Shown here piece after piece: positions 37,504 to 50,104 of a DNA stretch of 64,000 nt (its first letter is position 1; every line of letters begins with the position of its first letter). The position numbers and the translations under genes are program-made. The stretch covers positions 70,129,501 through 70,193,500 of the forward strand of contig NC_058341.1 in the NCBI RefSeq assembly GCF_905475395.1, given 5' to 3'. The DNA comes from Chrysoperla carnea (taxonomy: Eukaryota; Arthropoda; Insecta; Neuroptera; Chrysopidae). Under the pieces are notes generated by a model. It did no database searches, had not been told where the DNA came from, and saw only the letters and a program-made list of their open reading frames with translations.

Positions 37504-40500
37504 AGAATTTGAATATGTATATAATTTTTATTTGCCGAGTAATGCTTGCCCAACAACATCGCGCAAAAATTTTTGATCTAATTGTATTTTATGTGCTTGA
37601 TTGTTAATTGTTATAAGACAACGCGAAAAATCACCCAAAAATAACGATTTTCTGTTCTATACATGCTAGCGAAATGGGATTTTCAACAATCGACTAGAAG
37701 TAATGTCAATTAAGCAGGAAAGTTAAAAAAATTTCATTATACACAATGCAACCCCAAAAATTGGGGAAATCTACAAATATATTTTGTATACATATTAAAA
37801 ATCTGATTTTTTCATACTATTTTTGACGGATGAAAATCATAAAAGTTGCGTTTCTTAAAATTTCACGAATTTTTTAATAGAAAACTGAAGGGCTTGAATT
37901 TCGAAGAACATTTTTTGTTAATTTTGAGCACAATTACCTATATGGCTTTCTCCATGTTAAAAAAACAAATAAACAAAAAAAAATGCAAAAATTTATTTTG
38001 ACAACTTGAACGAAAATCCTCTATATCGGCCATATTGCATTCACACAAGAGCCATCTCTAGGTAATTTCGTTCGCCAATCCGATTAACAGAAAACACGAT
38101 CCGAAGATTTTGTAGCAATTTACGTTGAATAATAGTCGAAGTAAACTGTGTTCCATTTTCAAATTTAATAAAAGATGGATAATATGTAAACTTTTTTGGA
38201 TAATCATATCAAAATGAAAAAACTTAAGTATACCTAATCATACAAATTGCTTATAATATTCCCTAAAACCCAAATATCTGGGTGGGTAAATATTAGATTT
38301 GAAAAAAAGGATATAATGTTAGTTATGGAAAAATTGATTAACGTTTTCGAAAATAATTAAAGGGACGGTTAAATTTTACAATAGGTGCAGAAAGTTTTAA
38401 TCTATTTTAATTACAGCTAGTTTCTAACTAGGGTATATAGTTTTAATGCTAAAATAAAAATAAAATATGTGCATCATTTATGGTAGTACGAGCACCAAGG
38501 CAATTTTAGATGTATGGTTGAAATTATTTGTACCTTATTTTTAACTTTGATAATGAAATTTGTTATAACTTCATGAATGTAGACGAAACATAAGAATACA
38601 ATTTTCGATATCTGCCTTGGTTTTCGAAATATCAAAAGCTAAATAATTAAACAAAATTTTCGATTTTTTGAAAATTACTGCAGATATCGAAAAATTTTAT
38701 TATTACCTTTCGCTTTATATTGATCTTTTATAACATGATTCACCTTCAAATTTGGAAATACAAACTTTTTTAAATTTGTGTTTTCACTACCATGCTCACA
38801 CATCCTTAATAAGTCGGGTACAATGGGTTTTTTTTGTTTTAAATAATTTATCAGTTTTAACTCTAATTTAAATAACTTTTTTTTTAATTTCCACCAACTA
38901 GTTTTGTAGAAATCTATAAAATCATATCATCCATCTACCATTTTACCATAAAGCCAATGTTAAATATTCCTACTTTTTAAGTTATTATTTAAATAATCGA
39001 GCAAAGCCCCCTAAAATTTTCAAAATTGATTTAGACTTAGTTCAACTTAATATAAAAAAATCAACTTTTTTATTTAAATTGCGTTGATGCTCGTACATCG
39101 TTCAAACACTTTTCGAAACTAAAGTTTAAGTACATGAACTAATATAATTTTATTTTTCTAACTTTGTGCAAGCAAATCTTCTACAAATTACAATACAACT
39201 TTTTTTTAATTATAACGTTAATTAACGTTAGTCGATAAGACGAGAAAAAAACTACTTCAAATTACATATTTAATTAAATGAAAATGAACTTGTACATTGA
39301 TTAATTTTCTCTGTGTAATTTTCCCAAAAAATACGAATATTTTTTTCGATTATATCGTTAAATAACGCTACTAAAAAACATTACTTCAAATGAGCATCTT
39401 CATAAATATTTTATTGAGGACGTAATTTTTTTTCAAAATAGATTTAAAAAAACGTATTTTTTCAAAACGAAGTATCTTTCTCGAATATCCATAATTTTTA
39501 AATTCCGTGTAAGTGGATATTGTTGTAAGCAATAGGTAATAGTACGGCAAATTAATACGGTTATATAAAAAAAAGCAGGTATACTTATAAAATGTTTGGT
39601 GTTGCGCCCATAGGATACCACTGTCCATAGTAAATTGTCATAATTAACACTTCAATTAAGTATCGAATTTTTCTGCTTTAGCATTGAAGATTCTACTGAT
39701 AACTTCTTGAGTTATTCATGCAGGTGGATAATTATGATGTTTCTGATAATACAATATACATAGCTTTATACAGTGTAATATTTTGTTTAGCATCAAAAAT
39801 GGTTAGAAATATCGAAAAAAAATGTATTGGGAAAAGTTGACCCATTTACCGATTTTCATGACGAAATTCGCATTTATTCCATTATTTTGATCTTCATTCA
39901 GAATGAATTTTTAATTTGATAATTAGTATGTTATGGAATGTTACAATAGGGTAAATTATCTAATAATTTATTTTTAATTGTTATGTATTCAAATATTTCA
40001 ATAAATTTGTAATAATTACTCCTTAGAAAAAGTTCTTTCAGCCATTTGAAATTTTTTTTAAACGGGCTCGATTTTCACTACCGGGAGACTGTCTTAGAAA
40101 CCCAGTTTATAATATTAAGTATTGACGAATTTAGAATGTTTAGTAAACCAAAAGAGTACAGTAAAATAATTTCTACAACTTAAATAATTTACTATTATAG
40201 AAAATTATTTATTATGTAAATGGGTTAAAAAAATTCATAAAGTGTCTATAGGAAATTTTTTATTTAACAAAAGTCGCTTAATAATAATGACTTTAAAATA
40301 GTTTAAATTATTTAAAATAGATATTATAAATTTGTGATCCTGGTACCTGGTTCAGAAACTTATTAGCTTGGTAGGCTGTACGAAATATGTAAAAGGTAAA
40401 GGGTTAGAAAAAGTGACCATTATATGCACAAATATTTCTTTGAATAAATGTTACCTGTTTTTTTGCACCAACCAATGAATAAACGCTAAAAAGTAACTGG

Positions 40501-41509
40501 TCAATTAATGAAAGTTTCTTCGGTACGAAATATTTATTCGTAGGTCAATCTATAAGCAAAAGTATTAGCATATTGTTGATATATTTGTGAGATAAACTAT
40601 TTTCAGAATTTAAATATTGAATTTCTTGAAGTATATTTTGCTTTATTCATTCTATGTACGAAAGTTTTCTGTGTAACATATTCGTAATTTTTGTTTCGTT
40701 TTGTGATTTAAATTCGGTATTTTTTCCAAAAAGTACAGTATTTAATTTACTGGAACAGTGAATTGAGTGAATTATTCAACACAAAGGTAAGTCTCTATAT
40801 TGTTTATTCTTATTATTTGATATTTTTTTTACAATTTGTGCAGCATTCCCCAAAAATGTAAAAACCTTCTTTTATTGAAAAATTGTTTAGAAAAGCAATT
40901 TTTTAAAATTGTTGTTTTTGATAACATTTTGAACCCATCCTCCATGATCCCGAAGTGTGTACCTCAATTGTTTTATTCATGTAATTGTTCTTTTATAAAC
41001 AAAATTATTTAAATACACTCCTACATATCTCGGGTTTCCCTTAATATCTGCTGTAAATGGTCTACATTGACAAAAGACCATTAACATTCCTGTCGGACAC
41101 CCCGTACATGCTATGTTTAAAGTGAATAGCTGACTGTTTTCCAAAGCAGTGTAGAAAATAATTTTTTTACCTAAACCTTATAACAAAATTTCTTTTTCAA
41201 ATTTAGCCTACGTAAACGTCCTATATATGACAATTTGTGCTATATGATACCATTACTATCATATAACAAAAATTGTATTTAATGTGATACATGGAAGGAA
41301 AATCGAGTTTTCTTTATTTCGCCAAAAAGTCATTTACAGAATAACCGTTCAAACAGAAGAGCTTTTTAATTATTTTGATTTTAGTTTTTGTATTGACCTT
41401 CTGTTTAAGTAGTAGATAAGCTATATTTTGTATCGTTTCACATATAATATACTATTTTCTATATGTTTAAGAATATTGTAACAGAAGTTAAAATTCCAAA
41501 AAAAAAATA
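37504..41509. other. Gene-free repeat-rich stretch
   Basis: Inverted repeat D copy at 37,940-38,080, inverted repeat B copy at 38,480-39,100, and a family-E fragment near 39,790-39,900 (GGTTAGAAATATCGAAAAAA) that recurs near 42,810. Relatives of the 16,753 foldback lie near 40,920-41,230. No gene recognised. Confidence 0.5.
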
Positions 41510-42207
41510 CAGTGTGATCATTTTAATCTATAATGGCTAATAGTTAGTTTTGTAGTTAACCAATCAAAAATTAACTAACATAAAAATTGCTGGGTTTAAT
41601 GGGAAACATCATGTTCAGACATCGAATTTGTACAATTCTTCGGGTTTCTTTAATAGCCAATTAAGATTCTAAACGGTTAGAGATAGAATAATACTTTAGA
41701 ATTTAAAGTTGATCCTCATAAAAAACTAACACTTTTGTTTAAAACATTTTTTCGAAAAACGTTTAACTTCAGAGAAAATGCGGCTTAAAATTGTCAATTG
41801 CAATAAATTGAAAAAAGTACGCTTTCAGTTTATCGATAAAGTCATGGACAGAGAGAGCGAATGCCTTCTATTGACCTTGGCAACTTTTGGAAAAATTTTT
41901 TCCCGTAGTTAGCCTATTTTTTTTTTTTTGGTAAATGTAATATTAATATATTTTTAACGAAAGCTGACGATTTTGGAAAAAATGGTTTTGATGAAAAATG
42001 AGGATCGACCTTCTAATTTAAAGTGTTAGATCTCTTACCGTTTACGAGCTAAATTGGGTATTAAAGAGGCTCCAAGAACTTAGTCAAATGTGATGTCAAA
42101 TCATGACGACCGTCATCAAACTACAACTTTTATTAGAGTTTTTTATTATTTGATTATTACCTACAAAACGAGCTATTAACCATTATAAAATAAATTAACC
42201 CACCCTG
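41510..42207. mobile_element. 698 bp TA-flanked MITE (Tc1/mariner-type ends)
   Basis: TA|CAGTGTGATCATTTTAATC..TATAATGGCTAATAG at the left and CTATTAACCATTATA..TTAACCCACCCTG|TA at the right. The start CAGTGTGATCA matches the end of the Tc1-like fragment near 58,345. No ORF of note. Confidence 0.6.
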
Positions 42208-43488
42208 TATATCTCAACCAATTTGTATGTTAAAAATCGCCCAAGAAAACTTTTTAAAAAAATTTGAAAACAATAATAGTTTTTTGTAAATGTCATTGTG
42301 TTAGAAAATAAAAGGATCAATCGACGTACCTTCACCACATAGTTTCCCACTGACTTTTGATCGATTTTATTATTATAGCAGAACTTCAATAACTTAAACT
42401 GCGGTAACGTAAAAGAATTAATAAATTTTATCGTTTCTTCTTTCTCAGAGCCTTAAATATCTCTTATTTAAAATACAACCTCTGTAACTTAAACGAATAA
42501 TTTTCGATTTGGATCTCGGTAACTTCAAGTAATTGATATTGCTCAATAACTAACATCATTCATATTTTTATTGATTATTTAAACCAACCCGCATGCACAA
42601 TAAAAAAATAATATACCTATATACAGTGTGTCGCTTAAGATGGACCCTCATATTTTCGTTATTTATAGGAATATCGATTTGAAATTTTGCACACAGTCAT
42701 ACATGGTGATGGGTCACAATTTTTAAGATACTTAACCGAAATCAGAATTTTAAACTCCTACAAATTAACTAATAGTGTCATTTCTTAATATTTTGCCTAG
42801 CGTCAGAGATGGTTAGAGATATCGAAAAAAAATTATAAGAAAAAGTTGCTTGGAATATTTTTTTTATACCTATTTACCGATTTTCATGACAAAATTCGTA
42901 TTTTTTTAATTTTTCCACTATCCTTCCTCTTCTCAAAATTATTACAAACAACATTTTTTCAGTTTTTACATTCCATAGCTCAGCAGTATAACAATTTGTT
43001 CTTTACTTTTATGTTGAGTGTGCTATAGAGTGTAAAAACTGGACAAATGGATGAGAGAGGATGTCTTTCTTTACTTACATGGCGTCATAAAACAAACGAT
43101 TACGTTATCAAGACTGCCCATACATGATATTTCAGCAATTAACTGAGTCAATTATTTGTTTTTTTTTTTTTTTTTTTTTTTTAATTTAAATTTCCCTGAA
43201 TAGGTATGCAATTAGCATTAGATTATACTTTCAATAAAAAAATGAGTAACATTCCAAAAGTAATGTAAACTTTTATTTTTATTTCCAGACTTCGGTATCT
43301 AGTTGAAAAATCGTATAATATATTTCACCAATCTCTGCCATTATACGTCACTAGAAGTTTTTTTTTTTAAATTTATTGCATTTTACTTTTGTAACTTTCA
43401 CTCCGTAACCGTAAGGTATATTTTTTGGAAATTGTTTAAGTAAGATTTTCGCAGTTTTTGAATTAAAAAATTTTCTAGTGACGACATT
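42208..43488. other. Upstream region of the Tnp2-like ORF
   Basis: Contains another Tc1-like end (TACAGTGTGTCGCTTAAGAT at 42,624), the right end of a repeat A copy followed by T20 (43,110-43,180), and a possible 3' splice acceptor at 43,289. No transposon terminus for the downstream ORF was identified. Confidence 0.4.
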
Positions 43489-45813
43489 ATGTCTGAATTT
43501 AATGAATTCAATTATGATGATGAATCCGATTTTGATGATGAAGATTTTGGCTACGAAGATGAATTTTTCGACTGCAATAGTACCTTTGTATGGGATTGTC
43601 CACCTAATGAAACATCCTATGATAAAGAAACATATGCTAAATGGACTATGTTTGAACCTTCAAAGATTACTGTTTGGGAGGTTTTAAATATGATACTAGC
43701 ATTGACCATCAGGTTCAATTTATCGTATGAAGCTCAACAGGCTATTTTAGAATTAATAAAGATTCTTGCTGGACCATCGTTTACTAATTTGGATGTTTCA
43801 AAATACTTAAATCGTAAATTATTAAATCCTGCCGAAGACCTAATAAAATATGTATTTTATTGTACTTTATGCAATAAACCATTAGCAGATCCGGTATCGA
43901 AATATAAATTAAAAAATAAAGAAGTTGCATGCTTAAATTGTGAGAAAGAATACAAATTAACAACCAAAACAGACAACTTTTTTATGATTCTCAATTTGGA
44001 ACATCAATTACGGCAGATTTTAAATGACCCAGAGTTACGAGACTCTATTAACAATAATATTTTAAATCAAAAAAATAATCGCGGTGTCACTGATGTATGT
44101 GATGGTTCTAGATATAAAGAAGACAACTTCATTAAATCAAAACAAAACAAGAACGAATTTGTTTTAACTTTAAATGTCAATATCGGTGGAACATCCAAAT
44201 TTAATAGTAGTAAGCATAGCATTTGGCCAATCCAATGTATTGTCAATGAAATACCAAAATTACAACGGAATAAGTTTGTACTTCTTGCAGCACTATGGTA
44301 CACAATTAGCGAACCAAAACCTCAATTTATGAATCTTTATTTGAAATATTTCCTTGATCAAGTTTCAAAACTCACGAACACGGGTATTAAAGTCACAACG
44401 GGCGAAGGTACTGTTATAACATACTTTTGCAAAATTTTTTCTTTTCCTCTAGATTCAGTTGCTCGACCCATTTTACAAAATCGTTTGCAAGTCAATGGAT
44501 ATTTCGGCTGCAGTTGGTGCTACCATCGAGGAGTTTACGTAGCTAATAGCATGAGGTACCCACTCTTGCCCAATAATCCCGAAGAACGGAATCATGAAAA
44601 ATATTTGCAAGATGTACTTAGAGTAAAAGAGTCTTCAAATGAGAATCCAAGTTCTAATAAAAGGCCAAAACTACGGTCAGATAAGGGGATTAAAGGGTCT
44701 AGCATATTGTCACAAATTAATGATTTCGATTGTGTCTGGGGCTTTTCTCACGATTACACGCACGCTGTTCTCTTGGGTGTAACTCGACAATTGTGGGAAC
44801 AATGGAGCAAAACTCTTTTAACCGTTGCAGATAAAAAATTGATTGATGAACGATTAATTTCCATAAAACCTCCTAACGAAATTCATCGAGTTCCCCGTAT
44901 TATGGAAAATAGAAAAAACTGGAAAGCTACAGAGTGGAGGTCGTGGCTTTTGTTTTATAGCGTACCAGTTTTAACTGGAATTTTAGAACAACGGTTTTTA
45001 GACTCTTATAAATTGTTTGTTAGAAGTATATTTGTTCTTCTAAAAACCAATATCAGTGCCAATAATTTAGTGCAGAGTAAACGAGACCTTCTCAGATTCG
45101 TATATGACTGTCAGATATTCTATAAAGAACCGTTTATGACTTTTAATGTTCATAGCTTACTACACACAGTTGACAGTGTAAAAAAAAATGGTCCGTTGTC
45201 CGTTACGTCTACGTATCCTTTTGAGGGCAATATGTTTCCTCTAAAAAAAACAGTGACCAGCCCAAAGGGTGTTCTATGCCAAATGGCTGACAGAACATTG
45301 CGAAATGCAAATTTCCAAAATCAAATGTGTCTTGCTTTGACCGATAATGAATCATGGAGTTTTTGTAGGACTTTGCTGAACAAACGAAAGTACGTTACAA
45401 AAAATTATAAAAAAACACAAGATGGGGCATTTTTAATTAAAGATAGGGATGACAATTCACAGGAGTTTAACCGGTGTATATTTAAAGGAACTATGTACCA
45501 TAGTGAATTATATACGAGAACCAATAAAACGGACAATAGTGTAGTTTTTTTAAATGACATGCGTTATGCAAAAATTGAATCCTTTTTACCTCGTAACGAT
45601 ATCACTTTAGTTAAAATAAAGTTTTTACAAGTTTCAACTTGTAATAATTTGACGCATTTATCGAAGGTAGTAAGTTATGACAACCAATCGTTATTTATAA
45701 AAATTACGGATATTGCTGGCAAATTAGTTTCTATGTGTATTCCAACAACAACGGATAAATTAGAGTATAATACTTATGTATCTCAACAACCGAATAATTT
45801 TGAAGTACAATAA
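43489..45813 (+). CDS. Tnp2/EnSpm (CACTA)-type transposase-like protein, intact 774-residue ORF
   Basis: Single-exon ORF with an acidic N-terminus (EFNYDDESDFDDEDFGYEDE), a zinc-ribbon-like pair (C125-x2-C and ACLNC), and the Tnp2-family signatures as I recall them. These are VNIGGTSKFNSSKHSIWPIQ, DSVARPILQ, NGYFGCSWC, GFSHDYTHAVLLGVTRQLWE, EWRSWLLFYSVPVL, FNVHSLLHTVD and STYPFEGN. The family carries a DDE-type catalytic core. Where most relatives have N-x-D-G-x-P, this one has N-I-G-G-T-S (G233), so the first catalytic Asp may be missing. The frame is uninterrupted, unlike every other transposase here. Either it is recent or it is under selection as a domesticated gene. I could not find TIRs or target duplications. 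Codon use is AT-rich like the surroundings. Confidence 0.75.
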   Translation: MSEFNEFNYDDESDFDDEDFGYEDEFFDCNSTFVWDCPPNETSYDKETYAKWTMFEPSKITVWEVLNMILALTIRFNLSYEAQQAILELIKILAGPSFTNLDVSKYLNRKLLNPAEDLIKYVFYCTLCNKPLADPVSKYKLKNKEVACLNCEKEYKLTTKTDNFFMILNLEHQLRQILNDPELRDSINNNILNQKNNRGVTDVCDGSRYKEDNFIKSKQNKNEFVLTLNVNIGGTSKFNSSKHSIWPIQCIVNEIPKLQRNKFVLLAALWYTISEPKPQFMNLYLKYFLDQVSKLTNTGIKVTTGEGTVITYFCKIFSFPLDSVARPILQNRLQVNGYFGCSWCYHRGVYVANSMRYPLLPNNPEERNHEKYLQDVLRVKESSNENPSSNKRPKLRSDKGIKGSSILSQINDFDCVWGFSHDYTHAVLLGVTRQLWEQWSKTLLTVADKKLIDERLISIKPPNEIHRVPRIMENRKNWKATEWRSWLLFYSVPVLTGILEQRFLDSYKLFVRSIFVLLKTNISANNLVQSKRDLLRFVYDCQIFYKEPFMTFNVHSLLHTVDSVKKNGPLSVTSTYPFEGNMFPLKKTVTSPKGVLCQMADRTLRNANFQNQMCLALTDNESWSFCRTLLNKRKYVTKNYKKTQDGAFLIKDRDDNSQEFNRCIFKGTMYHSELYTRTNKTDNSVVFLNDMRYAKIESFLPRNDITLVKIKFLQVSTCNNLTHLSKVVSYDNQSLFIKITDIAGKLVSMCIPTTTDKLEYNTYVSQQPNNFEVQ

Positions 45814-45846
45814 ATTATTTACATAACCGATGTATGATTTATAGAG

Positions 45847-45879
45847 AATAATACGCACATACTCTATATGTGCGTATTA
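45847..45879. terminator. Perfect 14 bp hairpin 34 bp after the transposase stop
   Basis: ATAATACGCACATA-CTCTA-TATGTGCGTATTAT. It may be an RNA hairpin in the 3' UTR or a cruciform related to a transposon end. Function unknown. Confidence 0.4.
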
Positions 45880-47304
45880 TCATTATCCATTTTTAGCCTT
45901 ACTTTTAGTCATAGAAAAATTGACGAATGTGATGAATCGTATAATAGTCTAGTTAACATGTACAAATTAGCAAATTAAATTCTGTAAAATTGTCTGTGGA
46001 TAACTTGAACAAAAAAATTTTTCTTTCTCGCTGACATCTCCACCTTGACGAAGATATTTTTTATCGGGTGAGGAAGCTTGTGTGCCTTAATGAATCTGAG
46101 AGCTATATCGACGGTAGCATAGCTACTGGTAGGGTCACCCTAGTCGAACAGGTCTAAGATGAAAGGCCAGACAAAGAGAGATGGCTTAGTCTTCTAACTT
46201 AAAAAAAATTATATAAATTAATACTCAAATCACTGAACGAGAGTTGGTAAATTCGTAACGTAAATGTATTAATAAATGTATTAAGGTATTCAGTTTCACG
46301 TTTACTGGTAAATACAGATTTGTTCAAAAAGTTTTTACCACGTATTTTTTTGTATTTACAATAACAACAACTTGTATTCAATTAATTTCATTTCTATGGT
46401 AACATCTTTTTGTGCAATTTTTTTCTACCATTTATGTGGTAATTTTTTTTCGGAAACAAACGAATGCAAATATTTTAATATTATTATTATTCGAGAAATA
46501 ACCCGTGGGTGATACATACATTCAACTAAAAAAATTGGAGAGTCTATGTAAATTCATGTATAAAAATTCGATTTTAAGTGGTCCTTGAGCCATAGTTGGA
46601 AAATTTATAAAACTCCTACAGTATTTTTTGATAGATATCCTAAAATGAACATTTTGACAAAATGAGTAGAAATCGTTATTTAGCATCATGAAATTGTTAG
46701 AATTGTTACTGTTAGTCAAATAATTTCCAATAATATATAATTAGTTCATTCTTTATAGCATAAATATATTATACATAAAAGTATCGCTACATAGTATAAA
46801 ACATAGTCGCTTCTCGTTGTCTTAATAGATAGAGTTATTCTAGAGGATGGTCTATAACACCAATAATTATCGCGGTTTCTAATGTGATGTTGTTTAAATT
46901 AACACGTTTTTTGTATACATATAAAATTTGGTTTATATAAAACATAGACATGATTTATATAAACCAAATTTTATATAAATCATATCTATGATATATGACA
47001 TATAGATAGGGGATCCCATATATTGAAATTGGTTATTTTGAAGTTGAATTTGTGATGAAATTAAAAAATAAATTTTATTTTACACCATATATAGATTCTC
47101 TATGTATATGTTATGTCTTATGTATCTATCATTTAAAGAAGACATTCTGTAAGTAATGTAAAAAATATTTATTATATAGTATCAGCATTGCATCCATGTG
47201 GAGCCGGTTCGAGCCGCTAGTGTATTCATAATTTTAAAAGTGTACAAAACAACCTTTTTAAGTAGGTAAAAAAAATGTGAATCATAGCTATTACACAGTA
47301 CAGA
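45880..47304. other. Gene-free
   Basis: AT-rich. An inverted pair AAAATTTGGTTTATATAAA / TTTATATAAACCAAATTTT lies at 46,922-46,975. Nothing else supported. Confidence 0.5.
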
Positions 47305-49350
47305 TAGCTCCGTATAGTTAGCAGGTAAAATTGTTATTTTCCACTCAAACTATTTCCATTCATTTGGGAATCGTTTGGGAGGATTTGGGAATATAATTTT
47401 AGAATTTGGGAATTATTAGTTTTCCTGTAATTAATGATTCTTTTTTCAGCGTATAGTTAGCAGGTAGGAAATTAAATCCACTTAATTTTTATGTTATTCG
47501 AAAGGAAATCGTTTGGGAATTACGATAAACACGGTTTCAGAGTTTGGGAATGTATAATTAATTAATTACACCTATTTTTTAGTTGATTGATAGGTTATGT
47601 TAATTAACCGTACATTAATTGTTATATAGCAGTATGGCGCCAATATTCAAATATTACTGAATAATTTATTTTATAATTTATGTAAATGTTAGGTTTTATT
47701 TTGCCTTAAAACTGTTCTTATTCAATTGGAAATCGTTTGGGAAGATTTCGGAATATAATTTTATTATTTAGGACTGATTAGTTTTCATTTAATTAATTAG
47801 TTCTTCAAAGCGTATACTTAGAAGGTAAAAAATTAAATTTTCTCCATTTTTACGTTATTTGATAATAATTTAGATGGACACTAATCTAATTAATTTGGGA
47901 ATCACATTAATCACGGTTTCATCATTTGGGAAAGTATAATTAATTTATTAATTACATTTATTTTTTAGTTGATTTTTTTGTGGTTATATTAATAGCGGCA
48001 ATATTCAAATGTTACTTCTTTGACAATAATTTTGTTTTTTTAATTTATATAAATTATTATCAAATAACGTAAAAATGGTGAAAATTTAATTTTTTACCTT
48101 CTGAGTATACGCTTTGAAGAACTAATTAATTAAATGAAAACTAATCAGTCCTAAATAATAAAATTATATTCCTAAATCTTCCCAAGCGATTCCCAATTGA
48201 ATAAGAATAGTTTTAATGAAAAATAAAGCTTAACATTTACATAAATTAAAAAAACAAAATTATTGTCAAAGAAGTAACATTTGAATATTGCCGCTATTAA
48301 TATAACCACAAAAAAATCAACTAAAAAATAAATGTAATTAATAAATTTATTATACTTTCCCAAATGATGAAACCGTGATTAATATGATTCCCAAATTAAT
48401 TAGATTAGTGTCCATGTAAATTATTATCAAATAACGTAAAAATGGTGAAAATTTAATTTTTTACCTTCTAAGTATACGCTTTGAAAAACTAATTAATTAC
48501 ATGAAAACTAATCAGTCCTAAATAATAAAATTATATTCCTAAATCTTCCCAAACGATTCCCAATTGAATAAGAATAGTTTTAATGAAAAATAAAGCTTAA
48601 CATTTACATAAATTAAAAAAACAAAATTATTGTCAATGAAGTAGCATTTGAATATTGCCGCCATTCATATAACCATAAAAAATCAACTAAAAAATAAATG
48701 TAATTAATAAATTAATTATACTTTCCCAAATGATGAAACCGTGATTAATATGATTCCCAAATTAATTAGATCAGTCTCCATGTAAATTATTATCAAATAA
48801 CGTAAAAATGGTGAAAATTTAATTTTTTATTTTCTAAGTATACGCTTTGAAAAACTAATTAATTACATGAAAACTAATCAGTCCTAAATAATAAAATTAT
48901 ATTTCTAAATCTTCCCAAACGATTTCCAATTGAATAAGAACAGTTTTAAGGCAAAATAAAACTTAACATTTACATAAATTATAAAATAAATTATTCAGTA
49001 ATATTTGAATATTGGCGCCATACTGCTATATAACAATTAATGTACGGTTAATTAACATAACCTATCAATCAACTAAAAAATAGGTGTAATTAATTAATTA
49101 TACATTCCCAAACTCTGAAACCGTGTTTATCGTAATTCCCAAATGATTTCCTTTCGAATAACATAAAAATTAAGTGGATTTAATTTCCTACCTGCTAACT
49201 ATACGCTGAAAAAAGAATCATTAATTACAGGAAAACTAATAATTCCCAAATTATAAAATTATATTCCCAAATCCTCCCAAACGATTCCCAAATGAATGGA
49301 AATAGTTTGAGTGAAAAATAACAATTTTATCTGCTAACTATACGGAGCTA
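47305..49350. mobile_element. 2.05 kb foldback element with internal 366 bp tandem repeats
   Basis: Ends TAGCTCCGTATAGTTAGCAG and CTGCTAACTATACGGAGCTA. The long arms are rich in TTTGGGAATCGTTTGGGA motifs and their inverse. GTACAG occurs at both flanks (47,298-47,303 and 49,351-49,356), a likely 6 bp target duplication (one unmatched A at the left). The right arm repeats a ~366 bp unit starting AAATTATTATCAAATAACGT at about 48,050, 48,417 and 48,784. No transposase. Confidence 0.75.
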
Positions 49351-49655
49351 GTACAGCTCCTTCCAAAATTCTTTCAAGAACACATGTTTCACATTATTAT
49401 TGTAATACTTTATTTAAATACTTGTAGTTGGTGTGTTTCATAGATAAAATATGTCAGTGTGTTTTAATTCAGTTCAACAATTGGCTATTTTAAACAATGT
49501 AAGTGTGAATTCGTTTATTTTATATTGTAATACAATTTTAAATTTTGATTTTTTTCCAGATACAGAGAACGAATGAAAAATGGAATTATGGAAAATTTAA
49601 ACTGATATTTATTTAATATTTGGTGTAATGTTTCGATAAATTATATAGATACTTT
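49351..49655. other. Spacer with a possible mini-ORF
   Basis: ATGTCAGTGTGTTTTAATTC at 49,451 opens 16 codons before a GTAAGT-like donor; a TTTTTTTCCAG acceptor follows at about 49,559. It may be a stranded gene fragment; too short to support. Confidence 0.25.
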
Positions 49656-50104
49656 CACGGTCGTATATACAGGTCTAACAACTCGTTGCCCAAACACCAC
49701 AATATAGTTAGCGTGGAATATTAACAAAATTTATTAAATCATATATCAAAAAATTGCTCTCTAAATGCTCCATCAGATTCCAAAATTGCTCCAGTTATTA
49801 AATTATCAATTAATTAAATATTTGCAATTAAAAATACAAAATTTTATTTTCCAATATCTCAGTAAATTGATAGTTTTTCCTAACGTTTTTGCTATCAATA
49901 AATTGCTCCCGTTTATTTCTTTCGGGATATAACAATAACGATTTATAAATATCAATTATTTTTGCATAATTAATTAAAATTAATAATTGCAATTCAAACA
50001 GGTATGTGATGACGTCATTCACAAGGGGAATGTCATAAACTAAGGGGAGCGGGAAGAAAAACAAAAAAGAAATAATAATAGAAAGTAAATAATTAGATGT
50101 ATCA

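Noticed and set aside
43347..43356. CACTAGAAG as a CACTA-type terminus for the Tnp2-like ORF
   Set aside because: No inverted partner at a sensible distance downstream of 45,813; the short match is expected by chance.
47195..47225. GGAGCCGGTTCGAGCCGC as a possible tRNA T-arm
   Set aside because: No acceptor or anticodon arms can be folded around it; chance match.
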